Below are positions 29,693-38,512 of a stretch of DNA of 64,000 nucleotides, one piece after another. The stretch spans positions 62,001 through 126,000 of the forward strand of contig JAPSJW010000002.1 of NCBI GenBank assembly GCA_031177985.1, in the 5' to 3' direction. The position numbers and the translations under genes are program-made. This DNA comes from Microbacteriaceae bacterium (GTDB lineage: Bacteria; Actinomycetota; Actinomycetes; Actinomycetales; Microbacteriaceae). Each line of letters begins with the position of its first letter. Positions within the stretch are counted from its first letter, which is position 1. The notes beneath the pieces are model-generated. The model had not been told where the DNA came from. It ran no database searches and saw only the letters and a list, made by a program, of their open reading frames with translations.

Positions 29693-30627
29693 TGGCCGAC
29701 GTCGTCACGCTCGGCGAGGCCATGCTCGCGGTGCGGGCACAGGGACGCCTGAGCCTCGGAGCTCCGCTGTCGGCGTCGATGGCCGGTGCGGAGGCCAACG
29801 TCGCGATCGGGTTGGCGCGCCTCGATCATGACGTCACCTGGGTCGGGGTGGTGGGGGAGGACCCTCCTGGTGACCTCATCAAGCGCACCCTTCGCGGCGA
29901 GCGTGTCGACACCTCCCGCGTGCGAAGCGTGCCGGAAGCGCCGACCGGGCTGATGCTCGTCGACCTGCCGCCGGGCCTTCCACCGGTCGTGACGTACCAT
30001 CGCCGGGACTCCGCGGGGGCCCGACTGAGCACCCTCGACGTCGCGCCAGCGCCCTCGGCACGGTTGTGGCACCTCAGCGGCATCACGCCCGCGTTGTCAG
30101 CCTCGGCGCAGGATGCCGTCCGGGCGGCCATCGCGGCCGCGCGAGCCGCTGGCGCGCTCGTCTCCTTCGACGTGAACTACCGTTCGAAGCTGTGGAGTCG
30201 CGCGGATGCCGCAGCTGCGCTCGAGCCTCTCGCTCGCCAAGCCGACATCCTCATCGCATCCGAAGGCGAGCTCGACCTCGTCGCCGCTGGTTCCGACGAG
30301 GGTGAACGCGTCGGATCGCTGCTCGCGGGTGGCGTCCGCGAGGTCGTCATCAAACGCGGTCGCGACGGTGTCGAGCACCACGATGTCGACGGCTCGACCA
30401 GGTCCCCGGCGCATCCGGTAAATGAGGTGAGCAGCATCGGCGCAGGCGACGCCTTCACCGCCGGGTACCTCTCCGGGCTCCTTGACGACCTGCCCGTGGC
30501 GGAGCGGTTGCGACGCGGCGTGCTGTGCGGCGCGTTGGCTGTCACCGGGAACGGCGACTGGGAGCAGGCCCCGACGCGCGCCGAGCTGCACCTGCTGACT
30601 AGTGGCGAGGCCGACGTCAGGAGGTGA
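29692..30627 (+). CDS. 2-keto-3-deoxy-galactonate/gluconate kinase, PfkB (ribokinase) family
   Basis: 311 residues. PfkB signature 1 is AGAEANVAIGLARLDHDVTW, and signature 2 with the catalytic Asp is SIGAGDAFTAGYLSG; FDVNYRSKLW is typical of KDG kinases. It phosphorylates the 2-keto-3-deoxy acid made by DgoD to feed DgoA. It is not of the E. coli DgoK (DgoK/CoaX-like) type but of the KdgK type, so it fills the dgoK role with a different fold. ATG 29692 overlaps the aldolase stop. Confidence 0.9.
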   Translation: MADVVTLGEAMLAVRAQGRLSLGAPLSASMAGAEANVAIGLARLDHDVTWVGVVGEDPPGDLIKRTLRGERVDTSRVRSVPEAPTGLMLVDLPPGLPPVVTYHRRDSAGARLSTLDVAPAPSARLWHLSGITPALSASAQDAVRAAIAAARAAGALVSFDVNYRSKLWSRADAAAALEPLARQADILIASEGELDLVAAGSDEGERVGSLLAGGVREVVIKRGRDGVEHHDVDGSTRSPAHPVNEVSSIGAGDAFTAGYLSGLLDDLPVAERLRRGVLCGALAVTGNGDWEQAPTRAELHLLTSGEADVRR

Positions 30628-30665
30628 CGATCGAGCCGGGCGAACCGGGGCCGCGCGCCCACCGC

Positions 30666-30953
30666 CTACCGCGCGAAGAGCCGCGCGTTCGACGCCTCGA
30701 CGTCCGCATAGGACTGGCCCGCCTGCCCGAGTGCCGCATTGAGCGCCGCGAGGTTCTCCTCCACGCGCTGCTCGGTCGCCTTCCAGTCGGTCACCGCCGC
30801 CTGGAACGCGGTCGAGGCCTGGCCGCTCCACGAGCCCTGCAGGCCGATGAGCTGCCCGTGGAATCCGCTCACCTCGGCCTGAAGCCGGGAGATCGAGGCG
30901 CGCACCGACGCGGTCGCGCTGAGCACCGCCTCGCTGTCGATCTGGTACCGCAT
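30666..30953 (-). CDS. WXG100-family (ESAT-6-like) protein
   Basis: 95 residues, helix-turn-helix hairpin with the WSG (W-x-G) turn in LQGSWSGQASTAF, and a C-terminal YADVEASNARLF that fits the YxxxD/E export signal. WXG100 proteins leave the cell through type VII (ESX) systems. Here it stands alone, with no paired WXG partner or EccC gene nearby, downstream of a histidine kinase gene. ATG 30953 starts MRYQIDSEAVL; a longer upstream reading would be inside the kinase region and is not conserved. Confidence 0.9.
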   Translation of the reverse strand: MRYQIDSEAVLSATASVRASISRLQAEVSGFHGQLIGLQGSWSGQASTAFQAAVTDWKATEQRVEENLAALNAALGQAGQSYADVEASNARLFAR

Positions 30954-30996
30954 GTCCGTCCCTTCCGCCCGACTCCGCCGGGCCACATCGGGAACG

Positions 30997-32781
30997 CTAC
31001 GGAGCAGGCGTCGGCGCTGCCTCCGGCTCGGGCAGTTCGGTGGAGGACGCTCCGGTCGTCGCCCTGTTGACGAGGGGAAGGGACACCCGGAAGGTCGCCC
31101 CGCCGCCCGGCGTCTCGACCACGTCGACCGTGCCGTTGTGCGCCCGCACGATGGCCGCGACGATCGCGAGCCCGAGCCCGCTGCCGCCGGTCTCGCGGGT
31201 GCGCGAGGTGTCGGCGCGCCAGAACCGCTGGAAGATCTTCTCCCGCACTTGAGGCGGGATGCCCTCGCCGTGGTCGATGATCGAGATGATCGCGACGCCG
31301 CGGGCGGCATCCGCCTCGACCCCGATCTCGATCGGGCTGCCGGGGTTCGTGAACCGCAGGGCGTTGCCGAGCAGGTTCGTCACGACCTGTCGGATCTTGT
31401 TCTCGGTGGCCCAGACGACGGCGTGGGCGTCGACGGGCTGGGTCTGGATGGCGGGGTCGAGCGACACCTCCTCCACCTTCTGGCCGCGACCGCGACGAGT
31501 GCGCAGACGTGCGAGCGTGGCCCCCGCGAGCGCGATCGGCGAGGGTGCTGCGCGTCCGCCGATGCGGGATGCGGTGCGTCCGCCGCCACGCCCCCCGCGC
31601 GCCTGCGAAGCCGGCTCCTCGCTCGGCGGGGGCTCCTCGATCGGGCCGGTCGCGGCATCCGTCTCGGAGGGGGGAAGCGCGTCGTCAGGCAGCGATGCGT
31701 CGAGCGTGATCGTGACGTCGATCTGGCGGTCGGGTGCCTGGGCCATCGCATCCAGCGCGGCGTCGCGGGCGATCGGCACCAGGTCGACCTCGGTGAACTG
31801 CATGGGGCGCGCCTCGTCGAGTCGGGCGAGCTCGAGCAGGTCCTCGACCAGCTCGCCCATCCGCACCGCCTCCTTCTCGATGCGCTGCATCGCCTGGGCG
31901 ACGTCCTCGTCCTTCTGCAGGGCGCCCATCCGGTACAGCTCGGCGTAGCCGCGCACCGAGACGAGGGGCGTGCGCAGCTCGTGCGAGGCGTCGCCGACGA
32001 AGCGGCGCATCTGCTCGATCGTGCGCGCGCGGTCGGCGAAGGCCGTGTCGATGCGGGCGAGCATCGCGTTGAGCGAGCGGTTGAGGCGGCCGACCTCGGT
32101 GTTGGGCGGCGCGCCGCTCATCCGCTGACTGAAGTCGCCCTCGGCGAAGCGGGCCGCGGTCGCCTCGACCTCACGCAGGGGGCCGAAGGTCGTCGTGACG
32201 AGGAGGCGGGTCAGGGCGCCGCCGAGCACGACCACCGTGAAGGCGAAGAAGAGGAAGATCGCGATGAACCGGGCGATCGTCGAATCGGAGTCCTTGAGCG
32301 AGTAGCCGACGATGAGGTTGTAGCTGTCGGGCAGCCCCTCGATCGTGAAGACGGTCGCCGCGACCCGCCACTCCGCGCTCGTCATGACGTCGTCGACCGT
32401 CATGGGGTTCTGCTGCTTGGCGACGTCGAGCAGACTGATGCCCTGCACGTCCGGCCTCGGGATCCCCCCGCCGCGGTTCGCGCACTGCGGCTCGCCCAGC
32501 GCATCCGTGATGCCGATGAAGTAGTCGGTCGGCACCGAGGCGAAGACGCAGGTGACGGTGTTCGTCGAGCGATTGACGTCGATGAAGTCCTGGTCCTTGC
32601 GCAGCTCCGCGAGCTGGGTGGAGATCTTCGCGTCGACCTCCTCGACGAGGTAGGCGCGCAGGAACGAGGTCGTGCCGACGCCGGCGACCATCAACCCGAA
32701 GGTCAGCAGCAGCACGGTGACGCCGGTGACCTTGGTGCGGAGCGAGACGCCGTCCCACCAGGTCGCGAGCTTGTCGTGCAT
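30997..32781 (-). CDS. Sensor histidine kinase (OmpR-system partner, TcrY/PrrB-like)
   Basis: 594 residues: transmembrane helix (about 15-38), extracytoplasmic sensor region (about 39-170), second helix (about 172-195), HAMP, DHp with the phospho-acceptor His267 in DASHELRTPL, and an HATPase domain with N box (NLLGNALRF), G1 (DHGEGIPP), F and G2 (GGSGLGLAIV). About 80 residues of Pro/Arg/Gly-rich low complexity (roughly 362-445) interrupt the start of the ATPase domain. ATG 32781 begins MHDKLATWWDG. Follows its response regulator gene by 38 bases. Confidence 0.92.
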   Translation of the reverse strand: MHDKLATWWDGVSLRTKVTGVTVLLLTFGLMVAGVGTTSFLRAYLVEEVDAKISTQLAELRKDQDFIDVNRSTNTVTCVFASVPTDYFIGITDALGEPQCANRGGGIPRPDVQGISLLDVAKQQNPMTVDDVMTSAEWRVAATVFTIEGLPDSYNLIVGYSLKDSDSTIARFIAIFLFFAFTVVVLGGALTRLLVTTTFGPLREVEATAARFAEGDFSQRMSGAPPNTEVGRLNRSLNAMLARIDTAFADRARTIEQMRRFVGDASHELRTPLVSVRGYAELYRMGALQKDEDVAQAMQRIEKEAVRMGELVEDLLELARLDEARPMQFTEVDLVPIARDAALDAMAQAPDRQIDVTITLDASLPDDALPPSETDAATGPIEEPPPSEEPASQARGGRGGGRTASRIGGRAAPSPIALAGATLARLRTRRGRGQKVEEVSLDPAIQTQPVDAHAVVWATENKIRQVVTNLLGNALRFTNPGSPIEIGVEADAARGVAIISIIDHGEGIPPQVREKIFQRFWRADTSRTRETGGSGLGLAIVAAIVRAHNGTVDVVETPGGGATFRVSLPLVNRATTGASSTELPEPEAAPTPAP

Positions 32782-32819
32782 TCCGCCAGGGTAAGCCCTG
32801 CCGCCTGGAGGGATCCCGG

Positions 32820-33512
32820 TCAGACCTTGGTCGCCTTGAGCATGTAGCCGAAGCCGCGCTTGGTCTGGATGACCGGCTCGCTCGAGTACTGGTCGAGCTT
32901 GCGGCGCAGGTAGGAGATGTAGCTCTCGACGATGCCGGCGTCGCCGTTGAAGTCGTACTCCCACACGTGGTCGAGGATCTGCGCCTTCGACAGCACCCGG
33001 TTGGGGTTGAGCATGAGGTAGCGCAGCAGCTTGAACTCGGTGGGGCTGAGCTCGACCGGGGTGTCGCCCACTGTGACCTCGTGGGTGTCCTGGTCCATCG
33101 TCAGCTCGCCGGCACGGATGATCGCGTCGTCCTCGTCGTGCATCGTGCGGCGCAGGATCGCCTTGATGCGCGCGACGATCTCGTCGAGGCTGAACGGCTT
33201 GGTGACGTAGTCATCGCCGCCGACGGTGAGGCCGGTGATCTTGTCCTCGGTGTCGTCCTTCGCGGTGAGGAAGAGGATGGGCGCCGTGTACCCGGATGCG
33301 CGCAGCCGCTTAGTGACGCCGAAGCCGTTCATGTCGGGCAGCATGACGTCGAGGATGATGAGGTCGGGCTCCTCCTCCAGCACGGCCGAAATGGCCTGGG
33401 CCCCGTTGCCGACCGCACGGACCGCGAAGCCCGCGAAGCGCAGGCTGGTGGTGAGCAGGTCGCGGATGTTCGGTTCGTCATCAACGATGAGGATGCGAGG
33501 GCCTTCGGTCAT
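32820..33512 (-). CDS. OmpR/PhoB-family response regulator (TcrX-like)
   Basis: 230 residues. Receiver domain with acidic pocket VDDEPNI and phospho-acceptor Asp55 (ILDVMLPDMNG), Thr in FLTAK, Lys in VTKPFSLDE; then an OmpR-type winged helix (ELSPTEFKLLRYLM, recognition helix VESYISYLRRKLD). It should bind direct-repeat DNA when phosphorylated by the downstream kinase. ATG 33512 starts MTEGPRILIVDDE. Confidence 0.95.
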   Translation of the reverse strand: MTEGPRILIVDDEPNIRDLLTTSLRFAGFAVRAVGNGAQAISAVLEEEPDLIILDVMLPDMNGFGVTKRLRASGYTAPILFLTAKDDTEDKITGLTVGGDDYVTKPFSLDEIVARIKAILRRTMHDEDDAIIRAGELTMDQDTHEVTVGDTPVELSPTEFKLLRYLMLNPNRVLSKAQILDHVWEYDFNGDAGIVESYISYLRRKLDQYSSEPVIQTKRGFGYMLKATKV

Positions 33513-33593
33513 GCGCACCAGTATCTGCGCGTCCGCTGGGAGCTGGCTGGACGGCACGTTGGTGATGCCGGTGGCCCTCGATAGCGTCTGGGC

Positions 33594-34289
33594 ATGGACA
33601 TCGTTCTCATCCCTGGTTTCTGGCTCAATGCGTCTTCGTGGGACGCCGTCCTCCCGCCGCTCGTCGCGGCCGGCCACTCGGTGCACCCGCTGACCCTGCC
33701 TGGCAAGGAGTCCACGGATGCCGACCGCAGCGGCATCGGGCTGCGCACCCACATCGGTGCGGTCGTCGACCTCGTGGACCGGCTCGAGGGGAAAGTCGTG
33801 CTCGTCGGGCACAGCGGCGGCGGCGTGATCGCCCACGGTGTCGTCGACGCGCGGCCCGAGCGGATCGCGCGGGTGGTCTACGTCGACGCGGGCCCGCTCG
33901 GCGACGGAGGCGTGATCAACGACGAGATCCCGACCGAGGGCCCCGACGCGCCGCTGCCGCCGTGGGAGTTCTTCGAAGAGGAGGACCTCGTCGACCTCAC
34001 GGAGGAGCTCCGAGCGCGATTCCGGGAGCAGGCGGTCATCGAGCCGGCCGAGGTCACGCGGGAGAAGGTGGTGCTGTCGAACCCGGCGCGGTACACCGTG
34101 CCCGCGACCGTGATCTGCTGCGAGTTCCCGGGCGCGCTGCTGAAGCAGTGGATCGAGGCGGGCAGCCCGTTCGTGGCCGAGCTGGTGAAGATGGAGAAGT
34201 ACGAGATCGTCGATCTGCCGACCGGCCACTGGCCGCAGTTCACCAAGCCGCGCGAGCTGGGGGAGCTGCTGGTCTCGATCGTGGGCTAA
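33594..34289 (+). CDS. Alpha/beta-hydrolase
   Basis: 231 residues, compact esterase-type alpha/beta fold: LIPGFWLNASSWDAVLPPL (oxyanion region), nucleophile elbow GHSGGG, acid in the DLTEEL/PATVICC region and catalytic His in TGHWPQFT. Most similar in layout to small actinobacterial hydrolases of the EstA/MES type; substrate unknown. TAGCGT ends six bases before ATG 33594, a leaderless start. Its stop codon overlaps that of the convergent helicase gene by four bases. Confidence 0.85.
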   Translation: MDIVLIPGFWLNASSWDAVLPPLVAAGHSVHPLTLPGKESTDADRSGIGLRTHIGAVVDLVDRLEGKVVLVGHSGGGVIAHGVVDARPERIARVVYVDAGPLGDGGVINDEIPTEGPDAPLPPWEFFEEEDLVDLTEELRARFREQAVIEPAEVTREKVVLSNPARYTVPATVICCEFPGALLKQWIEAGSPFVAELVKMEKYEIVDLPTGHWPQFTKPRELGELLVSIVG

Positions 34290-35938
34290 GCCGCCACCGT
34301 CTCCACCGCATCCGCGTCGAGGATCGTGTAGCTGTAGCCCTGCTCGGCGAGGAACCGCTGCCGGTTCTGAGCGAAGTCCTGGTCGACGGTGTCGCGGGCG
34401 ACGAGCGTGTAGAAGTTGGCGGGGAGCCCGGACTCCTTCGGGCGCAGCAGGCGTCCGAGGCGCTGGGCCTCCTCCTGACGCGACCCGAACGATCCGGAGA
34501 CCTGGATCGCCACGGTCGCCTCGGGCAGGTCGACCGAGAAGTTCGCGACCTTCGAGACGACGAGCACCTTCGTCACGCCGTCGCGGAACTCCTGGTACAG
34601 CCGCTCGCGCTCGGAGACCGGTGTCGAGCCGTTCAGCTGTGGGGCGTCGAGCGCCTCGGCGAGGTCGTCGAGTTGGTCGAGGTACTGCCCGATGACGAGG
34701 ATGCGCTCGCCCTCGTGCTTCTCGATGAGCCGCTGCACGACGCGGATCTTCTCGGGGGCCGAGGCGGCGATGCGGTAGCGGTCGTCATCCGCTGATGCCG
34801 CGTACTCCAGGCGCTCCTGCTGCGGCAGGTCGATCCGCACCTCGTAGCAGGAGGCGGGGGAGATGTAGCCCTGACCCTCGAGCTCTTTCCACGGGGCGTC
34901 GAAGCGCTTGGGTCCGATGAGGCTGAAGACGTCGCCCTCGCGGCCGTCCTCGCGCACGAGGGTCGCGGTGAGGCCGAGGCGGCGGCGCGCCTGCAGGTCT
35001 GCGGTGAGCTTGAACACCGGCGCGGGCAGCAGGTGCACCTCGTCGTAGACGATGAGGCCCCAGTCGAGGGCGTCGAGCACGGAGAGGTGGGCGTATTCGC
35101 CCTTCCGGCGTGCGGTGAGGATCTGGTAGGTCGCGATCGTGACCGGCTTGATCTCCTTCACCTGGCCGGAGTACTCGCCGATCTCCTCTTCGGTGAGCGA
35201 GGTGCGGCGCAGCAGCTCCGAGCGCCACTGCCGGGCCGAGACGGTGTTGGTGACGAGGATGAGCGTCGTCGCTCCGACCTCGGCCATGGCGCCCGCGCCG
35301 ACGAGGGTCTTGCCGGCGCCGCAGGGGAGCACCACGACGCCTGAGCCGGCCTCGGCGAAGCGCTCGACCGCCTCGCGCTGGTAGGGGCGCAGGCTCCAGT
35401 CCCTCTCGTCGAGGTCGATCTCGTGCGGGGTGCCGGGGGTGAAGCCGGCGCGGTCCTCGGCGGGCCAGCCGAGCTTCAGCAGCTCCTGCTTCAGCTCGCC
35501 GCGCGCCCACGGCTGCACGACCACGGTGTTCTCGCCGCGGCTCTCGAAGAGCAGCCCGGCGATCTTCTTCGCGCGGCGGATCTCCGCGAGCACGGCGCGG
35601 TCGGTCGCCGTCAGGGTCAGCACGCCGTCGTCGTCGCGCTCGATGACGAGCCGTCCGTACCGGCCGACCGTCTCCTGGATGTCCACCGCGACCGTCTGCG
35701 GCACTGGGAACTTCGACCACCGGTCGAGCGTCGCCGCCATCTCCTCGACGGTGTGACCGGCGGCGCGGGCGTTCCAGAGCCCCAGGCGGGTGATGCGGTA
35801 GGTGTGCACGTGCTCGGGCGCGCGCTCGAGTTCGGCGAAGACGGCGAGCTCGTGGCGGGCCTCCTCGGCCTGCGGATGGGCGACCTCGAGCAGGACCGTG
35901 CGGTCGCTCTGAACGATGAGCGGTCCGGGCGTGGGCAT
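34286..35938 (-). CDS. XPB-type DNA repair helicase
   Basis: 550 residues, bacterial XPB/Rad25 superfamily 2 helicase. N-terminal damage-recognition-like domain (1-180), helicase domain 1 with RPYQREAVE, Walker A PCGAGKT, motif II DEVH, motif III LTATLVRED, and domain 2 with motif VI QRLGRLLRPK. It translocates on DNA 3'-5' with ATP; the biological role in actinobacteria is not settled. TAGACT ends six bases before ATG 35938 (leaderless). The adjacent upstream gene encodes the usual helicase-associated partner. Confidence 0.93.
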   Translation of the reverse strand: MPTPGPLIVQSDRTVLLEVAHPQAEEARHELAVFAELERAPEHVHTYRITRLGLWNARAAGHTVEEMAATLDRWSKFPVPQTVAVDIQETVGRYGRLVIERDDDGVLTLTATDRAVLAEIRRAKKIAGLLFESRGENTVVVQPWARGELKQELLKLGWPAEDRAGFTPGTPHEIDLDERDWSLRPYQREAVERFAEAGSGVVVLPCGAGKTLVGAGAMAEVGATTLILVTNTVSARQWRSELLRRTSLTEEEIGEYSGQVKEIKPVTIATYQILTARRKGEYAHLSVLDALDWGLIVYDEVHLLPAPVFKLTADLQARRRLGLTATLVREDGREGDVFSLIGPKRFDAPWKELEGQGYISPASCYEVRIDLPQQERLEYAASADDDRYRIAASAPEKIRVVQRLIEKHEGERILVIGQYLDQLDDLAEALDAPQLNGSTPVSERERLYQEFRDGVTKVLVVSKVANFSVDLPEATVAIQVSGSFGSRQEEAQRLGRLLRPKESGLPANFYTLVARDTVDQDFAQNRQRFLAEQGYSYTILDADAVETVAA

Positions 35939-35966
35939 CCGGAAAGTCTAGGCCGGGCTCCTGCCG

Positions 35967-37814
35967 CTATGCCGGGTGGACGGCGGTGATCGACTTCAGC
36001 GGCAGGGTGCGCTCGATGTCGGCCGCCCGGTCGCGGGCGCGCAGGCGGCCGGCCGCGACGCTCGCGGGTTCGAGCAGGTAGTCGGCGGTGGTGCCGTTCG
36101 GCAGGGCCACCGTCACGATGAGGGTGGCCTTCGCGCGGATGGCGACCTCGAGCTGCCGGCTCAGCCAGGCGAGCTCGGTCTGCTCCGGCGCCTGGTCGTC
36201 CGCCGCCTTCAGGCGCGCGACGAGCTCGGCGAGCGGATCTCGATCGGGCTCGAGTCGGCGGGGTCGTGGCCGCTCCCGTTCGATCCCGACGACTCGTCCG
36301 TCGTCGTCCTCGGCGACCACCGGGTAGCGGGCGTCGACGAGGCTCCAGTAGACGACATCCCGCTCGAAGCGGCTGACCAGCCGGTGCTCACCTGACCGCA
36401 TGAGGTGCAGGCTCACGAGGGTCTGGTCGACAGCGATGGTGTCGAGCAGTGTCGCGTCGTCCGAGCGCACCGCCGACCGCAGGCCGTGCGGATCGTCGCG
36501 GAGAGTGCTCACGCGCACCGACCCGAACCGCGACTCGGTCTCGTTGACCAGGTACTCGAGCGGCTGCGGGATGCCGGTGAGCGAGATCGACTCGAGGAAG
36601 GCGAGCAGGTCGCCTGCGCTCCGCCCGTCGGCGAACGCCCGGCTGAGAAGCCCCGGATCGATGCGGTAGCTCGCGGCGATCCCGTGGCCCTCCAGGGTCG
36701 CCAGCTCCCGCAGCTTGCGGTCGAGGTCGGGGCGCAGCGGACCGGGTGAGATGACGGTCAGGTCGTGCTGCAGGTAGACCCGGTCGACGGATGCGGGCAG
36801 CAGCTCCGCCATCCGCTCGCGCGCCGCTTCGGCGCCGTCGGCGAGCAGGACGCGCCCCGGAGTGCTCGGCACCTGCTGGGCGCTGAGCCCCAGGCGCACG
36901 GCGGTGTCGCGGGTCTCGTCGATGCGCTGCTGCAGCGCGCCGTCGGCTGCGGGGTAGAGCCAGGCGACGAACTCCTGCAGCCCCGTGCCCCAGGTGGCGT
37001 GACGTCTCGCGGAGAGGAGCCGGCACACAGGCTCGGGCAGCCAGTCGCGCCAGGCGGCGGCCAGCCGCTGCCAGCGCTCGGCCGGGGACGAGTCGAGCCA
37101 GCCCTCCGCGTCGGGGGCGGCACGCCATCCGTCGCCTTCGCGCACCAGCAGTGCGGAGCGGGCGGCGATGCCGTGCAGCGCGGCGATCTCCTCCTGCGGT
37201 GCGCCGGTCGCGGCGGCGAGGCGACGAGCGTCGGGGAGAGCGAGGCCGCCGCGTCCCAGCTCCCGAGCGGGCACACGGCGCAGCTCGAGCACCAGCTCCG
37301 CGACGGCGCCGACGGTCTCGAAGGCGGTCTCGGCGGCGAGGCGGTCGGTGCTGTCCTGGTCGGCGGAGTCGACCGGGGCGAGGTTCGCGGGCGGCGGCGC
37401 GGACGCCAGGTCGCCGAGGCCGAACAGCCCGAGGACAGCAGTCACGCCGTCGAGCGCCCGGGCGGCGCCGTTCTCGCGTTCGAGCAGCGCCAGGGAATCG
37501 AGCTCGTCGACCGTGGTCGCGGCGTCGCGTCCGGCGATCAGGTCGGGCTCGGTGCCCCGCAGCGCCTCCTCGAGAGCCTGGATGTCGAGCGCCTCGGACG
37601 CCAGCCGTTGGAGGACCAGCAGCGAGTAGCGGTCGAGCAGCCGCAGTCGCTGCTCCAGTGACGACGGATCGAGGAGCGCCTCGGCGAGGTCGAAGAAGTC
37701 GGCGATGCGGCCGGCTCGCACCTCGCGCACGCGCAGCAGGGCGAGGAGATCCGACTCTGTGAGGGTGCGCAGCCGGCTCGCGAGAGCGAGCGTGTCGCCG
37801 CTACCGGCGGGCAT
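35967..37814 (-). CDS. Helicase-associated protein (XPB/Ssl2 N-terminal-like, Helicase_C_3)
   Basis: 615 residues, a conserved neighbour of XPB-type helicases in actinobacteria. The N-terminus begins with winged-helix-like repeats (LTESDLLALLRVREVRAG; LDRYSLLVLQRL). The middle segment VYLQHDLTVISPGPLRPDL is the XPB/Ssl2 N-terminal-like (Helicase_C_3) signature. No Walker motifs, so not itself an ATPase. It may recruit or regulate the helicase. 28 bases separate it from the helicase gene, so they form an operon. ATG 37814 overlaps the preceding small membrane gene. Confidence 0.85.
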   Translation of the reverse strand: MPAGSGDTLALASRLRTLTESDLLALLRVREVRAGRIADFFDLAEALLDPSSLEQRLRLLDRYSLLVLQRLASEALDIQALEEALRGTEPDLIAGRDAATTVDELDSLALLERENGAARALDGVTAVLGLFGLGDLASAPPPANLAPVDSADQDSTDRLAAETAFETVGAVAELVLELRRVPARELGRGGLALPDARRLAAATGAPQEEIAALHGIAARSALLVREGDGWRAAPDAEGWLDSSPAERWQRLAAAWRDWLPEPVCRLLSARRHATWGTGLQEFVAWLYPAADGALQQRIDETRDTAVRLGLSAQQVPSTPGRVLLADGAEAARERMAELLPASVDRVYLQHDLTVISPGPLRPDLDRKLRELATLEGHGIAASYRIDPGLLSRAFADGRSAGDLLAFLESISLTGIPQPLEYLVNETESRFGSVRVSTLRDDPHGLRSAVRSDDATLLDTIAVDQTLVSLHLMRSGEHRLVSRFERDVVYWSLVDARYPVVAEDDDGRVVGIERERPRPRRLEPDRDPLAELVARLKAADDQAPEQTELAWLSRQLEVAIRAKATLIVTVALPNGTTADYLLEPASVAAGRLRARDRAADIERTLPLKSITAVHPA

Positions 37815-38055
37815 GCCCCGAGTCGCGACGGCGGCGGGCGGCGCTGAGGATCACCAGGGCGATGATCAGCAGGGCCCCGATCGGGAAGCCGACGAGCGGC
37901 AGGACCGTGATGAAGTACGGCGGCGCGCCGCCGCCGAGGGCCCAGAAGAGCACGATGAAGACCGCGATGAGCGACACGCCGACCACCGCGGCCGCCATGT
38001 AGGCGAGAAGACGCTCGGGTCGCCCGTCGCTTCCGGAGGGGGTTCGCTGGGCCAT
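37801..38055 (-). CDS. Small membrane protein with two transmembrane helices
   Basis: 84 residues: helix 1 about 19-41 (AAAVVGVSLIAVFIVLFWAL), helix 2 about 52-70, positively charged C-terminus RRRRDSGHARR. No domain name recognised. Its 3' end overlaps the helicase-partner gene by 14 bases, so it heads that operon. TATTCT ends six bases before ATG 38055 (leaderless). Confidence 0.7.
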   Translation of the reverse strand: MAQRTPSGSDGRPERLLAYMAAAVVGVSLIAVFIVLFWALGGGAPPYFITVLPLVGFPIGALLIIALVILSAARRRRDSGHARR

Positions 38056-38131
38056 TCGTCAAGAATACGGTGCCGACGGGGGCCGGTAGGCTGGATGCAC
38101 GCGTGAACGGTGCGCGTGGAAGAGGTTTCAG

Positions 38132-38512
38132 ATGCCAACCGGCAAGGTCAAGTTCTACGACGAGGAGAAGGGTTTCGGCTTCATCAGCGGCGATGACGGC
38201 GTCGAGGTCTTCCTCCACGCCTCTGCGCTTCCGGCGGGTGCGGTCGTCAAGGCCGGGTCGCGTCTCGAGTACGGAATCGCCGATGGCCGCAAGGGTGCTC
38301 AGGCTCTGTCAGTTCGGGTGCTGGACACTCCGCCGAGCCTCGCGAAGCTGAACCGCAAGCCCGCCGACGACATGGCGATCATCGTCGAGGACCTCGTGAA
38401 GCTCCTCGACGGGATGGGCGCGGGCCTCAAGCGGGGCCGCTACCCGGAGAGCAGCCACAGCCGGAAGATCGCAGCGCTGCTTCGGCGGGTCGCGGACGAA
38501 CTGGATGTCTGA
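38132..38512 (+). CDS. Cold-shock-domain protein with C-terminal extension
   Basis: 126 residues. Residues 1-65 are a cold-shock domain (VKFYDEEKGFGFIS RNP1-like, VEVFLHASAL RNP2-like); residues 70-126 are an added helical region (DDMAIIVEDLVKLLDGMG, HSRKIAALLRRVADEL) found in many actinobacterial long Csp proteins. Likely an RNA-binding regulator. ATG 38132 follows GGAAGAGG. It overlaps the DUF3027 gene by eight bases, so the two are co-translated. Confidence 0.93.
   Translation: MPTGKVKFYDEEKGFGFISGDDGVEVFLHASALPAGAVVKAGSRLEYGIADGRKGAQALSVRVLDTPPSLAKLNRKPADDMAIIVEDLVKLLDGMGAGLKRGRYPESSHSRKIAALLRRVADELDV

Noticed and set aside
27775-30627. A galactose dehydrogenase or lactonase within the galactonate cluster
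   Set aside because: All frames are accounted for by the regulator, dgoD, aldolase and kinase; none matches these enzymes.
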